From Tillandsia leiboldiana (taxonomy: Eukaryota; Streptophyta; Magnoliopsida; Poales; Bromeliaceae), in assembly GCA_029204045.2 (NCBI GenBank), contig JAQNDB010000202.1, positions 1 to 64,000 on the forward strand: a DNA stretch of 64,000 bases, written 5' to 3'. Position 1 is the stretch's first letter, and each line of letters starts with the position of its first letter. Shown one piece after another: positions 1-12,439 of this stretch. A program made the translations under genes and the position numbers. The notes beneath the pieces were generated by a model. The model ran no database searches. It worked only from the letters and a program-made list of their open reading frames with translations, and had not been told where the DNA came from.

Positions 1-239
1 CCGCAGTCCGAAACCTCGCGAACTCCGCTTGTAATCTGAAAATACCACATGCCCACAGCTTTTCTCACCCAAAAATCATGTGGAGTCGGGTAGCGCAATC
101 ACAAAAATCCGCGGTATTCTACACAATCTTGAGGGTTAGCCCGTCGTCCGAGGAGAGGACTACTCTATGGTGAGGAGAAGGGGGGGTTTCTCCTAGTAAT
201 AGGATAGGCGCGAAAGAGCACAGGGGGGGTGAAGGGGGA
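1..239. other. Unassigned sequence, probably internal part of gypsy-1
   Basis: I see no coding potential and no match by eye to other parts of the window. By position it should belong to the internal domain of the minus-strand gypsy element whose gag lies just to the right. The rest of that element is outside the window. Confidence 0.3.
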
Positions 240-1300
240 TTGCCACGGTGTCAAACGATGACCCTATATCGCAGCGAACTCAAAAAAAAAGCGTATTCCT
301 GATGCTATTCATTCCGGTGAAAGTGCGTCCTATGCGGGCTGTCGTGGGGGCCTCCGACCACAGCCCTTGGGCCAACGGTGTGCACGGCGCGGGGAGGGGG
401 ACAAGAGTTGCCAGGGTTCGTTTTAGGTGGCCGTTGGGTAGACCTCCTGCGGGGCGGTGGGCGGTACCATCGCTCCTTGCGAAGTAATGCTTGTGGAGTA
501 GTCGCCGGTCTTGGGGGCAAAAGGTACGAAAGCCCTGTTTGCCAAAACCGAAGCAATGGTCGTGCGTCCATGGACCAATCGATCACTTGATGTGCCCGTC
601 CGCAGATAAGGCAAGGCCTATCCCCGGTTCCTGTCTCTAGTCGGCGTACTGCTGGTTTCTTGGTTCCGTCTTCGGAAGTTTGGTGGTCGGCTTCCTCTGG
701 AAAGGCCCTCCCCAGGATAAGGTGCGGTCGCGTCTGGCCTCGATTGGGTTTATAGCGCTCCCGCCGGGCCACGAGGTAGTCATTTCACGTCTCTACCCAG
801 GTGGCCATGTCGACGCCTCTCCGAAACAGGGGGCAATCCTGCCGTGGCCTTTCCCGAAAGGTGTCGCTCCCCGCGTCATGACGAAACGGGTCAGTATAGG
901 GGGTCTTCCCTCTACCCGAGGTGACGGGTATCTGCTCCACCGGTAATCTTGTGTCAACGATTACATGAGTGTTCGAGCGGATAAACAGTTGCCAGGCCAT
1001 GTAGTGCAATGTTGTCGGAGTAGGCGGTTCACCGCGCTGCCGGGCTATCCCATCCAGTTCATGTACGTTGATTAAAGGCCAGTCCGGGCTATATCGGTCC
1101 ACACAAAGACAACCGCATCAACCTAGACTTTATCTGGTTTAGCCACCCGACCTACGAAACCACACCGGGATCTATATCCCTTTCCAGCACAGTACTCGCA
1201 GGTCTAGCTACCTATACCTTGGTCGTTTCCATGGTCAGTTGCTAGTGGCATTGCCCTCTGTGGATGTTGGGACCACCGCTAACGGTGGTCAAAGTCTGTG
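240..1300 (-). pseudogene. gypsy-1 gag remnant
   Basis: This is a decayed Gag coding region of a Ty3/gypsy element on the minus strand. The longest open piece (772 to 305) contains a degenerate zinc-knuckle region beginning CLICGRAHQVID, followed by sequence where the later Cys and His residues are lost. The same region in gypsy-2 (19297-18944) reads CIICGGAHQVINCS and then CFRCGRPGHF, so the two are homologous at DNA level over roughly 240-780. Many stops and frameshifts separate the pieces, so it cannot make a working Gag. In minus orientation it lies directly downstream of LTR A, as expected for gag after a 5' LTR and primer-binding site. The site itself is reduced to TCTGATAATA at 1301-1310. 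Confidence 0.7.
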
Positions 1301-1315
1301 TCTGATAATATAATC

Positions 1316-1575
1316 TGTCACGCCCCAGAGGTTTAAATAGGCGGAAAAAACGTATATCTTTTTTTTTTTTTTTTTGAAACACTCACTCTCCGGTACGTGC
1401 CAGACCCGCCACATATACAAATTCACCCCACGGACGGATGGAGTCTCCCTTTATATGCACGGCGCACCGTCCGATACACACTTTAACCACAAGTCACAGA
1501 TGAGAAGAAGGATGGGGGTGACAATCTATCCAATACTAATACCGTCACAAGGTTGCCAAAACGGTTGTCACCTGA
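1316..1575 (-). repeat. LTR A of gypsy-1, 3' part
   Basis: The plus strand starts TGTCACGCCCC, which in minus orientation is the 3' end of a chromovirus-type LTR (GGGGCGTGACA). The same terminus is seen at 26013, 40827, 52685, 58263 and 63846. A poly-T run lies near 1358-1374, as in the LTRs of the 52-64 kb array. The LTR is cut at 1575 by the insertion of copia-1 and resumes at 13304. Confidence 0.75.
1571..1575. repeat. Target-site duplication, left copy (copia-1)
   Basis: The five bases CCTGA precede the copia-1 LTR, and CATGA follows its other LTR at 13299-13303. Four of five bases agree. Because the flanks on both sides belong to one gypsy LTR, this is most likely a true duplication with one later substitution. 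Confidence 0.6.
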
Positions 1576-1868
1576 TGTTGGGTCGTATATAATACGGATC
1601 TAAATAGGGGAAGAAACACCTAGAGGGGGGTGAATAGGTGTAAACGTATAAACACTCAAAAATCGTTGCGATAAAAACCCAATGCGGAAATAAAATAACT
1701 CGCAAGATTTTTACGTGGAAAACTCCATCACCGGAGTAAAAAACCACGGGACCGATAACACGGCAGAAATCCACTAGAATTAAAACACGTACAAGGTGAT
1801 TTACCGTACACACTTACGACTCAACCTTTTCCATACGCTCCTAGAGGATCTTCTCCGCTCGCTCCAGA

Positions 1869-2051
1869 CGCTTCTCGAATCCACGATCTGCGCCCAACGC
1901 CGAATCCACGGCGTCCAACGTCGAATCCACGACGTCCGACCGAATCCACGGTCTTCACCCAATAGCACCCTTCGAATCCACGAACGTGCCTCGCTCCGAA
2001 TCCACGAGAGCGATTGAACCTTGAATCCACAAGGACACGCGAATCCACGCG
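1869..2051 (-). repeat. Hairpin array, eight GTGGATTC cores (copia-1 3' LTR)
   Basis: On the minus strand the octamer GTGGATTC recurs eight times, each flanked by self-complementary arms. In each case the G and C close a loop of TGGATT. The stems differ, for example CGTCG/CGACG, CGCCG/CGGCG, GACCG/CGGTC and CCTTG/CAAGG. The array lies downstream of the LTR TATA box and so should be in the RNA. Confidence 0.85.
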
Positions 2052-2400
2052 CCGATTTTGGGGTAATCGTTGTTTTTGGGTGGTGATGATCCGCCGAATA
2101 CTTAGATCAAAGATAGATCGGAAATACCATCTAAGTATTCATTAGTTTGATTCAACTCAAGATGTGAGTATGAAAACCTAGAATCAAACTAATCAATATA
2201 GATGAAGAAACATAGAGTATTCTCTAATGATTTCCTTTCTTCTCTATATGTGGATCTATAGCCGTATAAGATGATATATGAAAATGACGGCTATGTGGAT
2301 TCACCCTAGAAAGAAAGACATAGGGTCTATTTATAGGTTAGAAACCCTAGGAAGGAGATAAGAATCAAAAACCTGCCATTTCTGGAATTTTACGGACGGC

Positions 2401-2682
2401 GATCCGGATCGTGATAACTGAGATCCGGATCGTCATAACGAAACAGCCAATTCCAGAAAAACGAAGGTTCGGGATCCGGATCATGTGACTACGATCCGGA
2501 TCGTTCATACAGTTCACCAAACATCAACGTTCGGGATCCGGATTGCGAAGCAAGATCCGGATCGTTCAAGGTAGATGGTAAACTCAACGTTCGGGATCCG
2601 GATCAAGAGACTACGATCCGGATTGCGACGATGTATGAACGAACCACCTTCGGGATCCGGATCGAACAACCTGATCCGGATC
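2401..2682 (-). promoter_or_regulatory. U3 palindrome array GATCCGGATC (copia-1 3' LTR)
   Basis: About ten copies of the 10-bp palindrome, or one-base variants of it, arranged in pairs upstream of the LTR TATA box in sense orientation. It has the same order as the array at 29003-29283, where the spacing is given. Confidence 0.8.
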
Positions 2683-2909
2683 CTGAACATGTCCCAAGTC
2701 CAGTTTTTGATTTTTATGCAATGAAAGATTCTTCCAAGTGTTTCTACACTACAAGAAGTATTCGGATCACACAAATTCTTTAGTTAAACATACCTGATCC
2801 TTTTGAATTCTTCTTTCTTGAGATTGAGTTAAATGATCCAACTTTCTTCACCTTCAATCTTCAAGACTTGAGACTTTCACGAAACTACGCCAACTCAAAT
2901 TCCGTAACA

Positions 2910-2926
2910 ATCTCCCCCTTTGGCGG
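2910..2926 (-). other. Polypurine tract of copia-1
   Basis: In sense this reads GCCAAAGGGGGAGAT immediately before the 3' LTR start TGTTACGG. It is the plus-strand DNA primer site used in reverse transcription. Confidence 0.85.
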
Positions 2927-3740
2927 TTTCGTGACAAAACACAGATCCACTAAAGAAAATTCAAAAAGATATTTTTGTTGCTATCACCATACAACAAAAA
3001 TTTACAATGGAGATCCAAAATACAATACATGAGTTAAACTCCTAAAACAGACTCTAGACTTAGACATCTGTACTCTCTGCAAAAAGAAATCATTCTTGAC
3101 AAAAGAAATCGTTAGATACCTCAAGAATTTTGTATCATTCAAAAACCACAAACAGAGATGAAGTTTAAACTCATTTATACTTACCATGACATTTATATTC
3201 AGATATGTAAACTGATCATAGTTAAAAAAACACCAACATATCTTCTTTGCACGTAAAAACCAAATGTCATGAACATGTTTGTGACAAACTAATATATATA
3301 TAGATATGTAATTGATCAGAGTTAAGAACCAACATATCTTCTATGCAATCAAAAACCAAGTGTCACAAACTTGTTAGTGAACATCAACTTGTTAGTTATA
3401 TTACATGCCCAAATAGTTAGCAAATAGTTAGTCGAGGCATGCATTCATACAGCTGAAAAACCTCAAGTTGAGAATGGAAGTTGAGTAATACTTACCTTGA
3501 TATTCATCCAGTTTTCATATCAAACATTGTTCACTTACCTTGATGTTTCATGCAGTCAACATTGTTCAAAGTTCTCTCTAACTCTCTCCCCCTTTTTGTC
3601 ACAAACAAAGCCAAAATTACAGAAGTGGAGAGAATGGTTAACAGTTTAAGTTCGAGAACTAAAAACTCAAATTAAAACTTAAAAACCTGCACAACAGTAG
3701 GATTTAACATGTGCATAATAAACAGAAATTAGAAGGATAC
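2927..3740. other. Non-coding 3' region of copia-1 with extra polypurine-like tract
   Basis: An AT-rich stretch between ORF3 and the polypurine tract, without an ORF of note. At 3582-3600 it carries a second purine-rich run in sense (GACAAAAAGGGGGAGAGAG), matching the one at 37667-37685 in copia-2. Confidence 0.6.
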
Positions 3741-5195
3741 GGATCATTCAGACTCGTCTGAACTGATACAGCCGAGGATTTGGAAAATCTTCTTTATTCG
3801 CTTGTTCATTGCTGATTGATTTTTATTTACTTCTTTATTTCTTCCTTTACCTCAATCAGTTCATTTGATATACGTTCTTGCTCGTTGGAGAGCCTTTGCT
3901 GTTCTTTATAGATTGAGGTAACAGAAGCATCATCATCAGAAGTTGATTGTGGTGCTTCTTGTGCCGGAGGTGCTGGTTGAGTTGGAGGAGCTGCTGCCGG
4001 TGCAGAGGTTGTTGCTTGTTGTCGTTGTTCTCGTTGCCGGTGAAGAGGTATGAAAGGTTCATCTGGCTTCGTCGAAAGAGACTTTACAATTGTCGTGTCA
4101 TTGATCGTTCCTAGACTGTGCAGATAGGAACTCGCATTTGTGTCAGCTTTAAATTTGCGAAGAATGCGCATGATGATCATTGGAAAAGGTAGTCTCTCTG
4201 ACGGATGAGCTTGCTCCACATATCGTGCCATCCTTGACCAGATGATGTAGGGAATGTTTAAGTTAGCTCCCATTGCTGCTGCGGGGTTTCCAAGTAGATA
4301 AAGGAATATCATTCTTTCCCACCGAAGAACCTTTGTGTTCATGTTTGGAATAATATTGTAACAAACAATAAGATTTAAGATGCGGTACTCTGGTCGTAGT
4401 TCTTTCGAGAAAACGGAGTTTCCTGTCGACCGAGTATCTGGAACACAGATTCCATCAACTACCACTCTCCAGGAGAAGGTGTTGAAGTTTTGATTCTTCA
4501 GGTAATGAGTGCCATCGGCTCGGGCGTCCATCCCTAGTACTTCACCAATTAGCTGAGGCGTTACTTTGATTCTGACATTCTTGACTAATGTTTGAAAATC
4601 CCGACGCCCGCTTTCCTGATCAACTAGATAGCAGCATTCTGATAAAACATCCTCACTGAGTGAAGACAATACCCAGTGGTCTCCGGGAAATCGCAAATGG
4701 GAGCAAGACCTCTCTGGTCAAACAAAGTCCCGAACGTCTGAGAACGTTGCGTTAAGGCTTTTACATCAACATGCCTTTCTCCAATGCATTCTCTGTTTTC
4801 AAAATCCTTTATTCTAGCCGAGCTGACAAAGTCTTGTGCAGGTGCTTGGTCAGCAGCTGGTTGCTCAATGGTGATTCCTCGAGCACTTCCTCTCTTGCGA
4901 GCAACACTTTTTCTTCTTGTCTTCCCAGAAGTTTCTTCCATTGGAGCTTTCCCTTTTCAGCAGCAGTAGGCGGAGCCTTCGATGTTTCTGCAGGTGCTTT
5001 TCCCTTTGAAGCAGTCGGAACAGTCGTTGCTTCAACTTGCAGTTCATCCCAATCAATTGATTCCGTTTCAGATTCTGTATCGGAATCATCTTTAGCCTTC
5101 TTCGCTTTCTTAGCCTTCTTAGCCCTCTTGGGCTTGACGGTGTCTCTCGTATGAACCATAGCCGCAAGTAGAAAAACAATCCAAGTGATCACCAT
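3741..5195 (-). pseudogene. copia-1 ORF3 (env-like position; plant transposon protein-type domain)
   Basis: A third coding region downstream of pol, about 480 codons in sense from 5195 to 3741, now split over at least three frames (5195-4809, ~4941-4624, 4696-3827, then a C-terminal tail). The chosen ATG at 5195 lies 29 nt after the splice acceptor and starts a hydrophobic segment MVITWIVFLLAAMV. A Lys/Ala-rich basic run (KPKRAKKAKKAKKAK) and an acidic Ser/Asp/Glu stretch follow. The middle (4696-4140) has the pattern VTPQLIGEVLGM ... RPEYRILNLIVCYNIIPN ... LPFPMIIMRILRKF, which I recognise as the 'putative plant transposon protein' type domain found in extra ORFs of plant LTR elements. The C terminus is Pro/Ala/Gln-rich, then a predicted coiled coil. 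Its biochemical role is unknown. I have not joined the frames. Confidence 0.72.
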
Positions 5196-5224
5196 TGCTA
5201 ATGGTTTCTTGAGAAAAAGGAATC

Positions 5225-5603
5225 CTGTGTAGACCAACTCAAGAACACAAAAATTCTTATTTTCAAAAATTTGAAAAATTGTACCCAAACAATCATAATC
5301 ATGTAGAGAGACTAAGAATCAAATTAGTTTTGCAAAAGGACTTTTAAAAATAGATCAATTGCATGATTTTCGAAAATCCTTATTATATGCCCTAAAACCG
5401 AAATTTTAGAAATCGAAGCCTAAAAATCCGTTAATCAGGAGAAAACCTAGCATATAATCAAAACTAATCTACCCAGAGTTCTTATTTCAAAAGAAATTTG
5501 ATCAAAAACCATCCACAAACAAAGTTGATCCAAGAAATTCGTACGTTTGAGGAGGAAAAGAGAAAAACGGTGAAAAACCGAGATTTTGATCAATAAAACT
5601 TAC
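5225..5603 (-). other. Probable 5'-leader intron of ORF3 (copia-1)
   Basis: In sense the donor is CCAA|GTAAGTTTTATT at 5603 and the acceptor TGGTCTACACAG|GATT ends at 5225, giving 379 bp. Donor, acceptor and spacing to the ATG match copia-2 (381 bp), where the acceptor-to-ATG gap is 30 nt. The interior is AT-rich, as in plant introns. Splicing is inferred from sequence only. Confidence 0.65.
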
Positions 5604-5718
5604 TTGGAATTGAAGAACTTGAGTTTGAAAGCTTCCAAGGAGGATGAAATCTAGAGAGAAGCGCTCTGGAAACTTTTGAACAAAAGATTGGAGTAAAAGA
5701 AATCAAAACCCTTTTGTT

Positions 5719-5888
5719 CTTTATAAAACCTAGCCGCGATCCGGATCAGTTCATAACTGCGATCCGGATCGGCTACCCGCAGTGAGAAAACTGCGTTCGG
5801 GATCCGGATCGGCAGATACAATCCGGATCGTCAGCCCGCAGAAGAAAACCTGCGTTCGGGATCCGGATCACCTTGCCCGATCCGGATC
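5719..5888 (-). promoter_or_regulatory. Internal promoter of ORF3 with GATCCGGATC array (copia-1)
   Basis: In sense, six GATCCGGATC copies or near copies (5888 to 5738) are followed by TTTTATAAAG (5728-5719), a good TATA box. Between the pairs, CGCAG...CTGCG inverted repeats could form small hairpins. The layout copies that of the LTR promoter of the same element. Confidence 0.7.
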
Positions 5889-6823
5889 GGCCCCAACTTT
5901 TTCTTTAGAAAATTTCAGAGAAATTCAAGAAAAACCAGAAAAAGATTGTAAGCACAAATGTGTATCAACTTTAAACAAAATCATCGTTCATACAACAAGA
6001 ATTAGATTATGCCAATCTATCAATAATATCCAAAAATGAAACGAAAATTTACAAAAATTAATCCCTTAAAGTTGAACACCTTCAATCACATCTAACTTGA
6101 TCTTATGAGTAATGCCTTATCAAATCATCAATTCAGTAAAGAAAATGAAATACAAAGATCAATAGATGTTTGAAATCCCAAATATGGTAGATAATATTTC
6201 TAGACAATCTGTTGAAGAGAGTGGCTCTTTGAGCATCTTTCTTTAAAATCCACCTTATACCCAACCTTGAAATTTGACAGAGTCAGTATTTCAACATGCA
6301 TTTTCACTTAATCAAAAATTTGAACAACCATGCTTGGTATACATGTGGTAGCTGCACACAATACTCGGACGACCGAGGTGGTAGCTCTTTCCTCCATGTG
6401 GTGGTAGTTTTCACACTCCTCATTGGGATGTAACTCTTTCCACATCTTTTGAGCATTTTACATTATCTTTGACTCCCCCTCAATTGGCTATCAATTATTA
6501 AGATATAAAGTATTCAACCAAATATTGATCTCGATTTCATACCGACTAAGCAGTCAAATAAGATATGACTATACCAAGAGATCATAGAGAGAGAGAAATT
6601 GACTTTGATCACTTTAGAAGATGATTTAATTAACATAAATGATCATTGCAACAATGAAATATATGATGGCAAAAAGCATAATAAATTTCTAAATGTGCGA
6701 ACAGATGCAATTAAAGTCATTAAGATCTATGCTCATTACTATCCTATGTATAAACATAGATATTGAATAGAACAAAACAAATACAAAACCTATTTTAAGC
6801 AAGGTTTCAAAAAGAAGTTTATT
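5889..6823. other. pol-ORF3 spacer of copia-1
   Basis: AT-rich spacer without a supported ORF. In sense it has a polypurine-like tract (TTGAGGGGGAGTC) at 6471-6486, also present in copia-2 and copia-3, and a conserved block around 6350-6425 containing CGGTCGTCCGAG. Confidence 0.6.
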
Positions 6824-9800
6824 TCAAAGAAAGCATACCAATTGCTTTTCGCAAATGAATAAAACGTTTTGATCCAAAGGTTTTGTTAAAAAGTCAGCTA
6901 ATTGATCTCCAGTTGAAATATATGAAAGTTGAAGAGTATTTGATTCAACTAGCTCTCTAAGAAAATGATATCTAAGTTCACTATGTTTTGTTCTAGAGTG
7001 CAACACAGGGTTTTAGAAATGTTAATTGCACTTGTGTTGTCACAAAGAATTGTTACCGAAGATGCTGAAATGCGGAAGTCACTCAATACGCTTTTCATCC
7101 AAATGAGTTGAGTTGAGCAACTTCCAGCTGAAATGTATTCCGCTTCGGCAGTCGAGAGTGCTATGCAATTCTGCTTTTACTGTGCCATGCAACAGGCAAT
7201 GGCCAAGATAGAAGCCATGCACCACTCGTGCTTTTCCGATCATCCACTGATCCTGCCCAATCGGCATCTGAGTATCCAACAATGTCCAGACTTGTTCCCA
7301 TAGGATACCAAATTCCGAAATTAATTGATCCTTTGATGTACCGGATGATCCGTTTCACCGCTTTCAGGTGAACCTCCTTTGGTGCTGATTGATATCTCGC
7401 GCAAATCCCAACACTAAAGGATATATCCGGGCGACTAGCCGTGAGGTAAAGTAGACTTCCAATCATACTTCTATACAGTTTCTCGTCTACATTCTGCACT
7501 ATGTGATTCACTTCCAAGTCCCTTGTGGCTAGTTCCCATTGGAGTTGGAAAATCTTTACAATTTTCTAGATCAAACTTTTTGACCAACTCCAGTGCATAC
7601 TTGGATTGACTCAAGTGAATACCTTCATCATTTGTTTAATTTGCAATCCAAGAAAATAAGACCGTTCGCCCATCATGGACATCTCAAATTCGCTTTCCAT
7701 GGTTTCCGCGAATTTAGAAGCATCATTATCTTTTGTTGCACCAAATACAATGTCATCGACATAGATTTGTGCTACAATGAAATTATTTTGATAATGCTTC
7801 ACAAAGAGAGTCCTGTCAGCTCCCCCTCGAGTATAGCCCTTCTCCAAAAGGTGCTTTGTTAACCTTTCGTACCATGCTCGCGGTGCTTGTTTCAGACCGT
7901 AAAGAGCCTTTTTCAAACGAAAAACATGGGTTAGGTTGTTTATGATCTACAAAACCTTTCGGTTGAGCTACATAAACTTCCTCATTTAAAAACCCATTTA
8001 GAAATGCGCTCTTGACGTCCATTTGAAATAATTTGATTTTAAAATGACAAGCAATAGCAAACAATATACGAATGGACTCGAGTCTAGCTACAGGGGCGAA
8101 AGTTTCGTCAAGGTCTATACCTTCTACTTGAGAGTAGCCTTGAGCAACTAGTCGTGCCTTGTTCCTGATGATAGTACCATCTTCATCTTTCTTGTTCTGA
8201 AGATCCATTTGGTACCTATCACATTATGTTGCTTTGGAGGCTTCGTTAATTCCCAGACTTTGTTTCGCTCAAATTGATGGAGCTCTTCCTGCATTGCTTT
8301 AATCCAGTAGTCATCCTGAAGAGCTTCATCTATTGTCTTTGGTTTGATTAAAGATACGTAGCAAGCAAATCCGCAAACCAACTGCCTTCGAGTTCTAACT
8401 CCTTCTGTGGATCTCCAATGATGTTCGATTCCGGATGATCCTTGGAGATTCGTAGCGTTTGTTGAAACGGAGTACTCGGAGGTACACGAGATGATTCCTG
8501 CACATCAGATAAACTAGAAGAACCATTAGATGCATCATTAATATTGGAAGTATTATTATGAGAAGATGCACTAGCAGGAGAATCATCATCTAGAGAGATA
8601 TCGAGGGTAGATTTTTCAGATTCAAAATGAGAAGCTTCATCTACTTTAACATTTATAGATTCTACGATCGTTTTAGATTCAATGTTAAATACTCGATATG
8701 CTCTGCTATTCGTAGAATAACCCAAAAAGATCCCTTCTTCACTTCGAGAGTCGAACTTTCCAAGATTTTCACGGTCACGTAAGATGTAACATCGACTCCC
8801 GAAGATACGAAAGTACTTGATATCCGGTTTTCTACTAAACCACAGCTCATATGGTGTATTCAAGGTTCCTGGGCGCAAATACACTCTGTTAATGACATAG
8901 ACAGCGGTGTTCACAGCTTCAGCCCAAAAATGTAGCGGTAATTTCCGGCTATGAAGCATCACACGCGCCATCTCTTGAACAACCCTGTTTTTGCGCTCAA
9001 CAACACCATTCTGCTGAGGTGTATAGGGTGCCGAGAATTCATGTTTAATGCCATTTGAAGTACAAAAGTCAATGAATTTTGAATTTATGAATTCTCCACC
9101 CCTATCACTTCTAACACGAATGATCTTTTCATTCTTTTCAATCATAATACGATGGCAAATCTCATGAAAAGAGTCAAACGTATCAGCTTTCTCTCTCAAA
9201 AATGCTACCCAAGAAAACCGAGAGAAATCATCAACCAATAAAAAGATGTACCATTTACCTCCCAAAGATGGTTGACGGGTCGGCCCCATTAAGTCCATGT
9301 GCAAAAGTTCCAAGGGCCGTTTTGTACCAACGTGGTTCAAGTTCTTGTGTGCAGTCCTAGACTGTTTTCCCTTTTGGCAACCACCACACACAACGTTTTG
9401 TTTAAATAAAAGCTTTGGAATCCCCTTGACCACGTCCTTGTTTGAAATTCTAGTAAGTTCCTTAAAATTTAAGTGACCTAGCCTTTCATGCCAAAGAGTT
9501 TCATTATTCAAAGCGGCTAAGTTACAATTTTCAGAAAATTTATTAGGAACAACATAACAATTGTTTTCAGATCTAACCCCTTTTAGAAAGAAAGCATGGT
9601 CCTTATTATTTACAACGCATTCAACCGATGAAAAGTTAACTGAAAAACCATTGTCGCAAAGTTGACTTATGCTTATGAGGTAGTCTTAAGGCCATCAACA
9701 AATAAGACGTTTTTCAAAATCGGGCCATCTGGAATAGCTACCGTCCCTTTTCCAACAATTTTGGAAGATCGACCGTCTCCGAAAACAACGTGTCCTCCGG

Positions 9801-11929
9801 AGATTTTCTCAAGATTTTGAAAACTATTTTTGTCACCGGTCATGTGACGGGAACACCCGCTATCCAGATACCAAGACGAGCTATCATATGCATGCAAGGA
9901 AATATTGGAAACAAGACAAGGGAAAATTTCACCTTTGCGCACCCAAACCCTTTTGGAGTGCGTCGGTAATGGTCGAGAAGTTATATGCCTAGGTGAAGGC
10001 GTCTTGTTATAGCGATTGTTGTTCCTTGATGAGATCGTCTTGCGCGATGAACTACCAAGTCTCTTTTCATTTGAAAAGTTTTGCTTTGATTTTCGGGGAG
10101 GAGCCATTTTGGTAGTTGTTGCAAGAGGTCTTTGAGATGAGCGTTCGACTCCCGTCTTGCAATATCTTCTTATGTGCCCTGAAACACCACAACGAAAACA
10201 TACCTTAGATCTTGACGATCCCAAAGAGGATGAAGTAGGTTTGTTGTCGTTATTTGTCTTGAATTCCGGTGTCGGAGGAGGAGATACCGACTGAGGCACA
10301 AAAACTGTCTCACTCGAACTTGGACTGTTTCCAGTTTGAGTGTATCCGAGGCCGAACCTATTTGATTGACCAAGACCAAGAAGTCTATCCAACTTACTCC
10401 TTCCTGAAGAGAATCGCTGTAAGTCATTCTTGAGTTGGAAAATGGTCTTTGTCATTTCCAGGTTATCCTGTCGAGCCTCGTTGTAGAGCTTTGAAAAGTG
10501 ATTCGCGTTATCCACCAGATTTGTATGTTCCTTTTCAAGTTGCTCATTGGACTCTTGAAGGGAAGCATTTTCTTTTATCAGGTTTTCCCTTTCCACTTCA
10601 AGAGCGTTTGAGAGAGAAGTCGCTCTTTTTGCTTCTTCTTCGAGATCATGCAATCTCCCTCTCAAACTCTTGTTTTGCTTAGCCACTTTCTTTGAGTCCC
10701 TCAAAAGTCTGTGGTAGGCTAGAGCAAACTCTTCACCTTCCGAATCATCCGATTCATTGTCCATTGCATTCTTTTCAACAGTGGAGTTGGACAATGATTC
10801 AGACGTAGTTGCCATAAAGCACATGAATGGTGAAGATGTGGACGCGTGGAATGCCGTGGAGCTCTTTTCTTCATCACTTGAAGACGACTCATTTGACGTT
10901 GAGTTGTCATCCCAAGTGACGACTTGCATCGCCTTCTTCTTTGCCGGATACTTGTTAGGACACTCCGTTGCAATGTGGCCGTAGCCTCGACATTTGAAGC
11001 ATTGCAGTTGTCCTTCTGAACTTTTCTTATCCTTTGAGAAGTTCTCCTGCTTTCTTGACTTGTGACTTGGAGTACCCTTGCCTTTGTTCCACTTTCTGAA
11101 GGATGGAGATTTGCTTGAATTACCCCTTCGAAAGTTGCGGCGAAAATTCCTTGTCAAGAGCGAGCTGCTCCTCAAATTCCTCCATAGAAAGGTTCTCGTC
11201 ATCGTCCGAGGAGGATGTATCCGCGTCTTCTTCCTTAGTTGTTTTCAACGCATAACCTGAAGACTTAGAAGTGGATGCTTTTCCAGAAGAATTGTTAGTA
11301 TTAAAAGTCATTTCATAAGTTTGTAATGAACCAACTAATTCTTCTACACGTATTTCGTCCGGGTGTTTAATAGTTTCAATGGCAGTAACCTTTGGGCGAA
11401 ATCGTTCAGGAAGAGTTCTTAAGATTTTTCTTACAATCTTAAATTCTGGAATCTTCTCTCCCAGATTAGCACATGAGTTTACGATGTCTTGCAATCGTGT
11501 ATAGTAGTCCGTGAAAGATTCATTTTCTGCCATCAAAATAGAGTCAAACTTGCTCGTAAGCATCTGCAGTTTCTGAATCTTCACGAGGTTAGTTCCCTCA
11601 TGTGTAACCTGGAGAACATCCCAGATTTCTTTCGCAGTCTCACATGCCGAGACGCGAGAGAATTCAGTTTGAGATAAGGCATTAAAAATAGCATTAATTC
11701 CCTTGCCATTGTAAGAAGATAACTCAAACTCTTCCTTGGTCCATTTCGACCTAGGTTTTAAGGTGTGAACATCAGAGATAAGTTCAGTTGGATTAGTCCA
11801 TCCTGATTCAATTGAATGCCACACCCTTTCGTCGATGGAAGATAAAAAGGCTTTCATCCGTACTTTCCAGTACGCATAATTTGTTCCATCAAAGAAAGGG
11901 GGTCGATTGATGTTTCCACCTTCAACCAT
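6824..11929 (-). pseudogene. gag-pol: copia-1 gag-pol pseudogene
   Basis: The sense frame runs from the ATG at 11929 (MVEGGNINRPPFFDGTNYAY) to about 6830. Recognisable parts in order are: Gag with a CCHC knuckle CFKCRGYGHIATEC, a second knuckle CFRCGVSGHIRRYC, protease WYLDSGCSRHMTGD, the HERLGHLN pre-integrase region, integrase core (HMDLMG, SDRGGEF, GVVERKNR), reverse transcriptase with YVDDIVFG, and RNase H with SDADWAGS. Compared with copia-2 the frame is broken many times: near 11160 (2-bp loss), 9685 (1 bp), 8410 (1 bp), 8190, 7920, 7630, 7510, 7220 and 7012. It cannot give an active polyprotein, although many catalytic motifs survive in pieces. Confidence 0.92.
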
Positions 11930-11948
11930 TGTTCACAACCCTATTCCC

Positions 11949-11960
11949 TCTCTGATACCA
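11949..11960 (-). other. Primer-binding site of copia-1
   Basis: In sense TGGTATCAGAGAG lies two bases after the 5' LTR end. It is complementary to the 3' end of initiator tRNA-Met, apart from the last bases. Confidence 0.85.
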
Positions 11961-12256
11961 CTTGTTGGGTCGTATATAATACGGATCTAAATAGGGGAAG
12001 AAACACCTAGAGGGGGGTGAATAGGTGTAAACGTATAAACACTCAAAAATCGTTGCGATAAAAACCCAATGCGGAAATGAAAATAACTCGCAAGATTTTT
12101 ACGTGGAAAACTCCATCACCGAAGTAAAAAACCACGGGACCGATAACACGGCAGAAATCCACTAGAATTAAAACACGTACAAGGTGATTTACCGTACACA
12201 CTTACGACTCAACCTTTTCCATACGCTCCTAGAGGATCTTCTCCGCTCGCTCCAGA

Positions 12257-12439
12257 CGCTTCTCGAATCCACGATCTGCGCCCAACGCCGAATCCACGGC
12301 GTCCAACGTCGAATCCACGACGTCCGACCGAATCCACGGTCTTCACCCAATAGCACCCTTCGAATCCACAAATGTGCCTCGCTCCGAATCCACGAGAGCG
12401 AATGAACCTTGAATCCACAAGGACACGCGAATCCACGCG
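12257..12439 (-). repeat. Hairpin array, eight GTGGATTC cores (copia-1 5' LTR)
   Basis: Same array as in the other LTR. Here one stem arm has changed from TTCG to TTTG opposite CGAA, which turns a pair into a U-G wobble and keeps the stem. Confidence 0.85.

Larger units (their letters stand above)
1576..2909 (-). repeat. copia-1 3' LTR
   Basis: A 1334 bp LTR next to the polypurine tract. It holds the hairpin array (1869-2051), a TATA box on the minus strand (CTATAAATAG, near 2327-2336) and the GATCCGGATC array (2401-2682). Termini are TGTTGGG and CCGTAACA on the plus strand, giving the standard TG...CA ends in sense. Confidence 0.93.
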
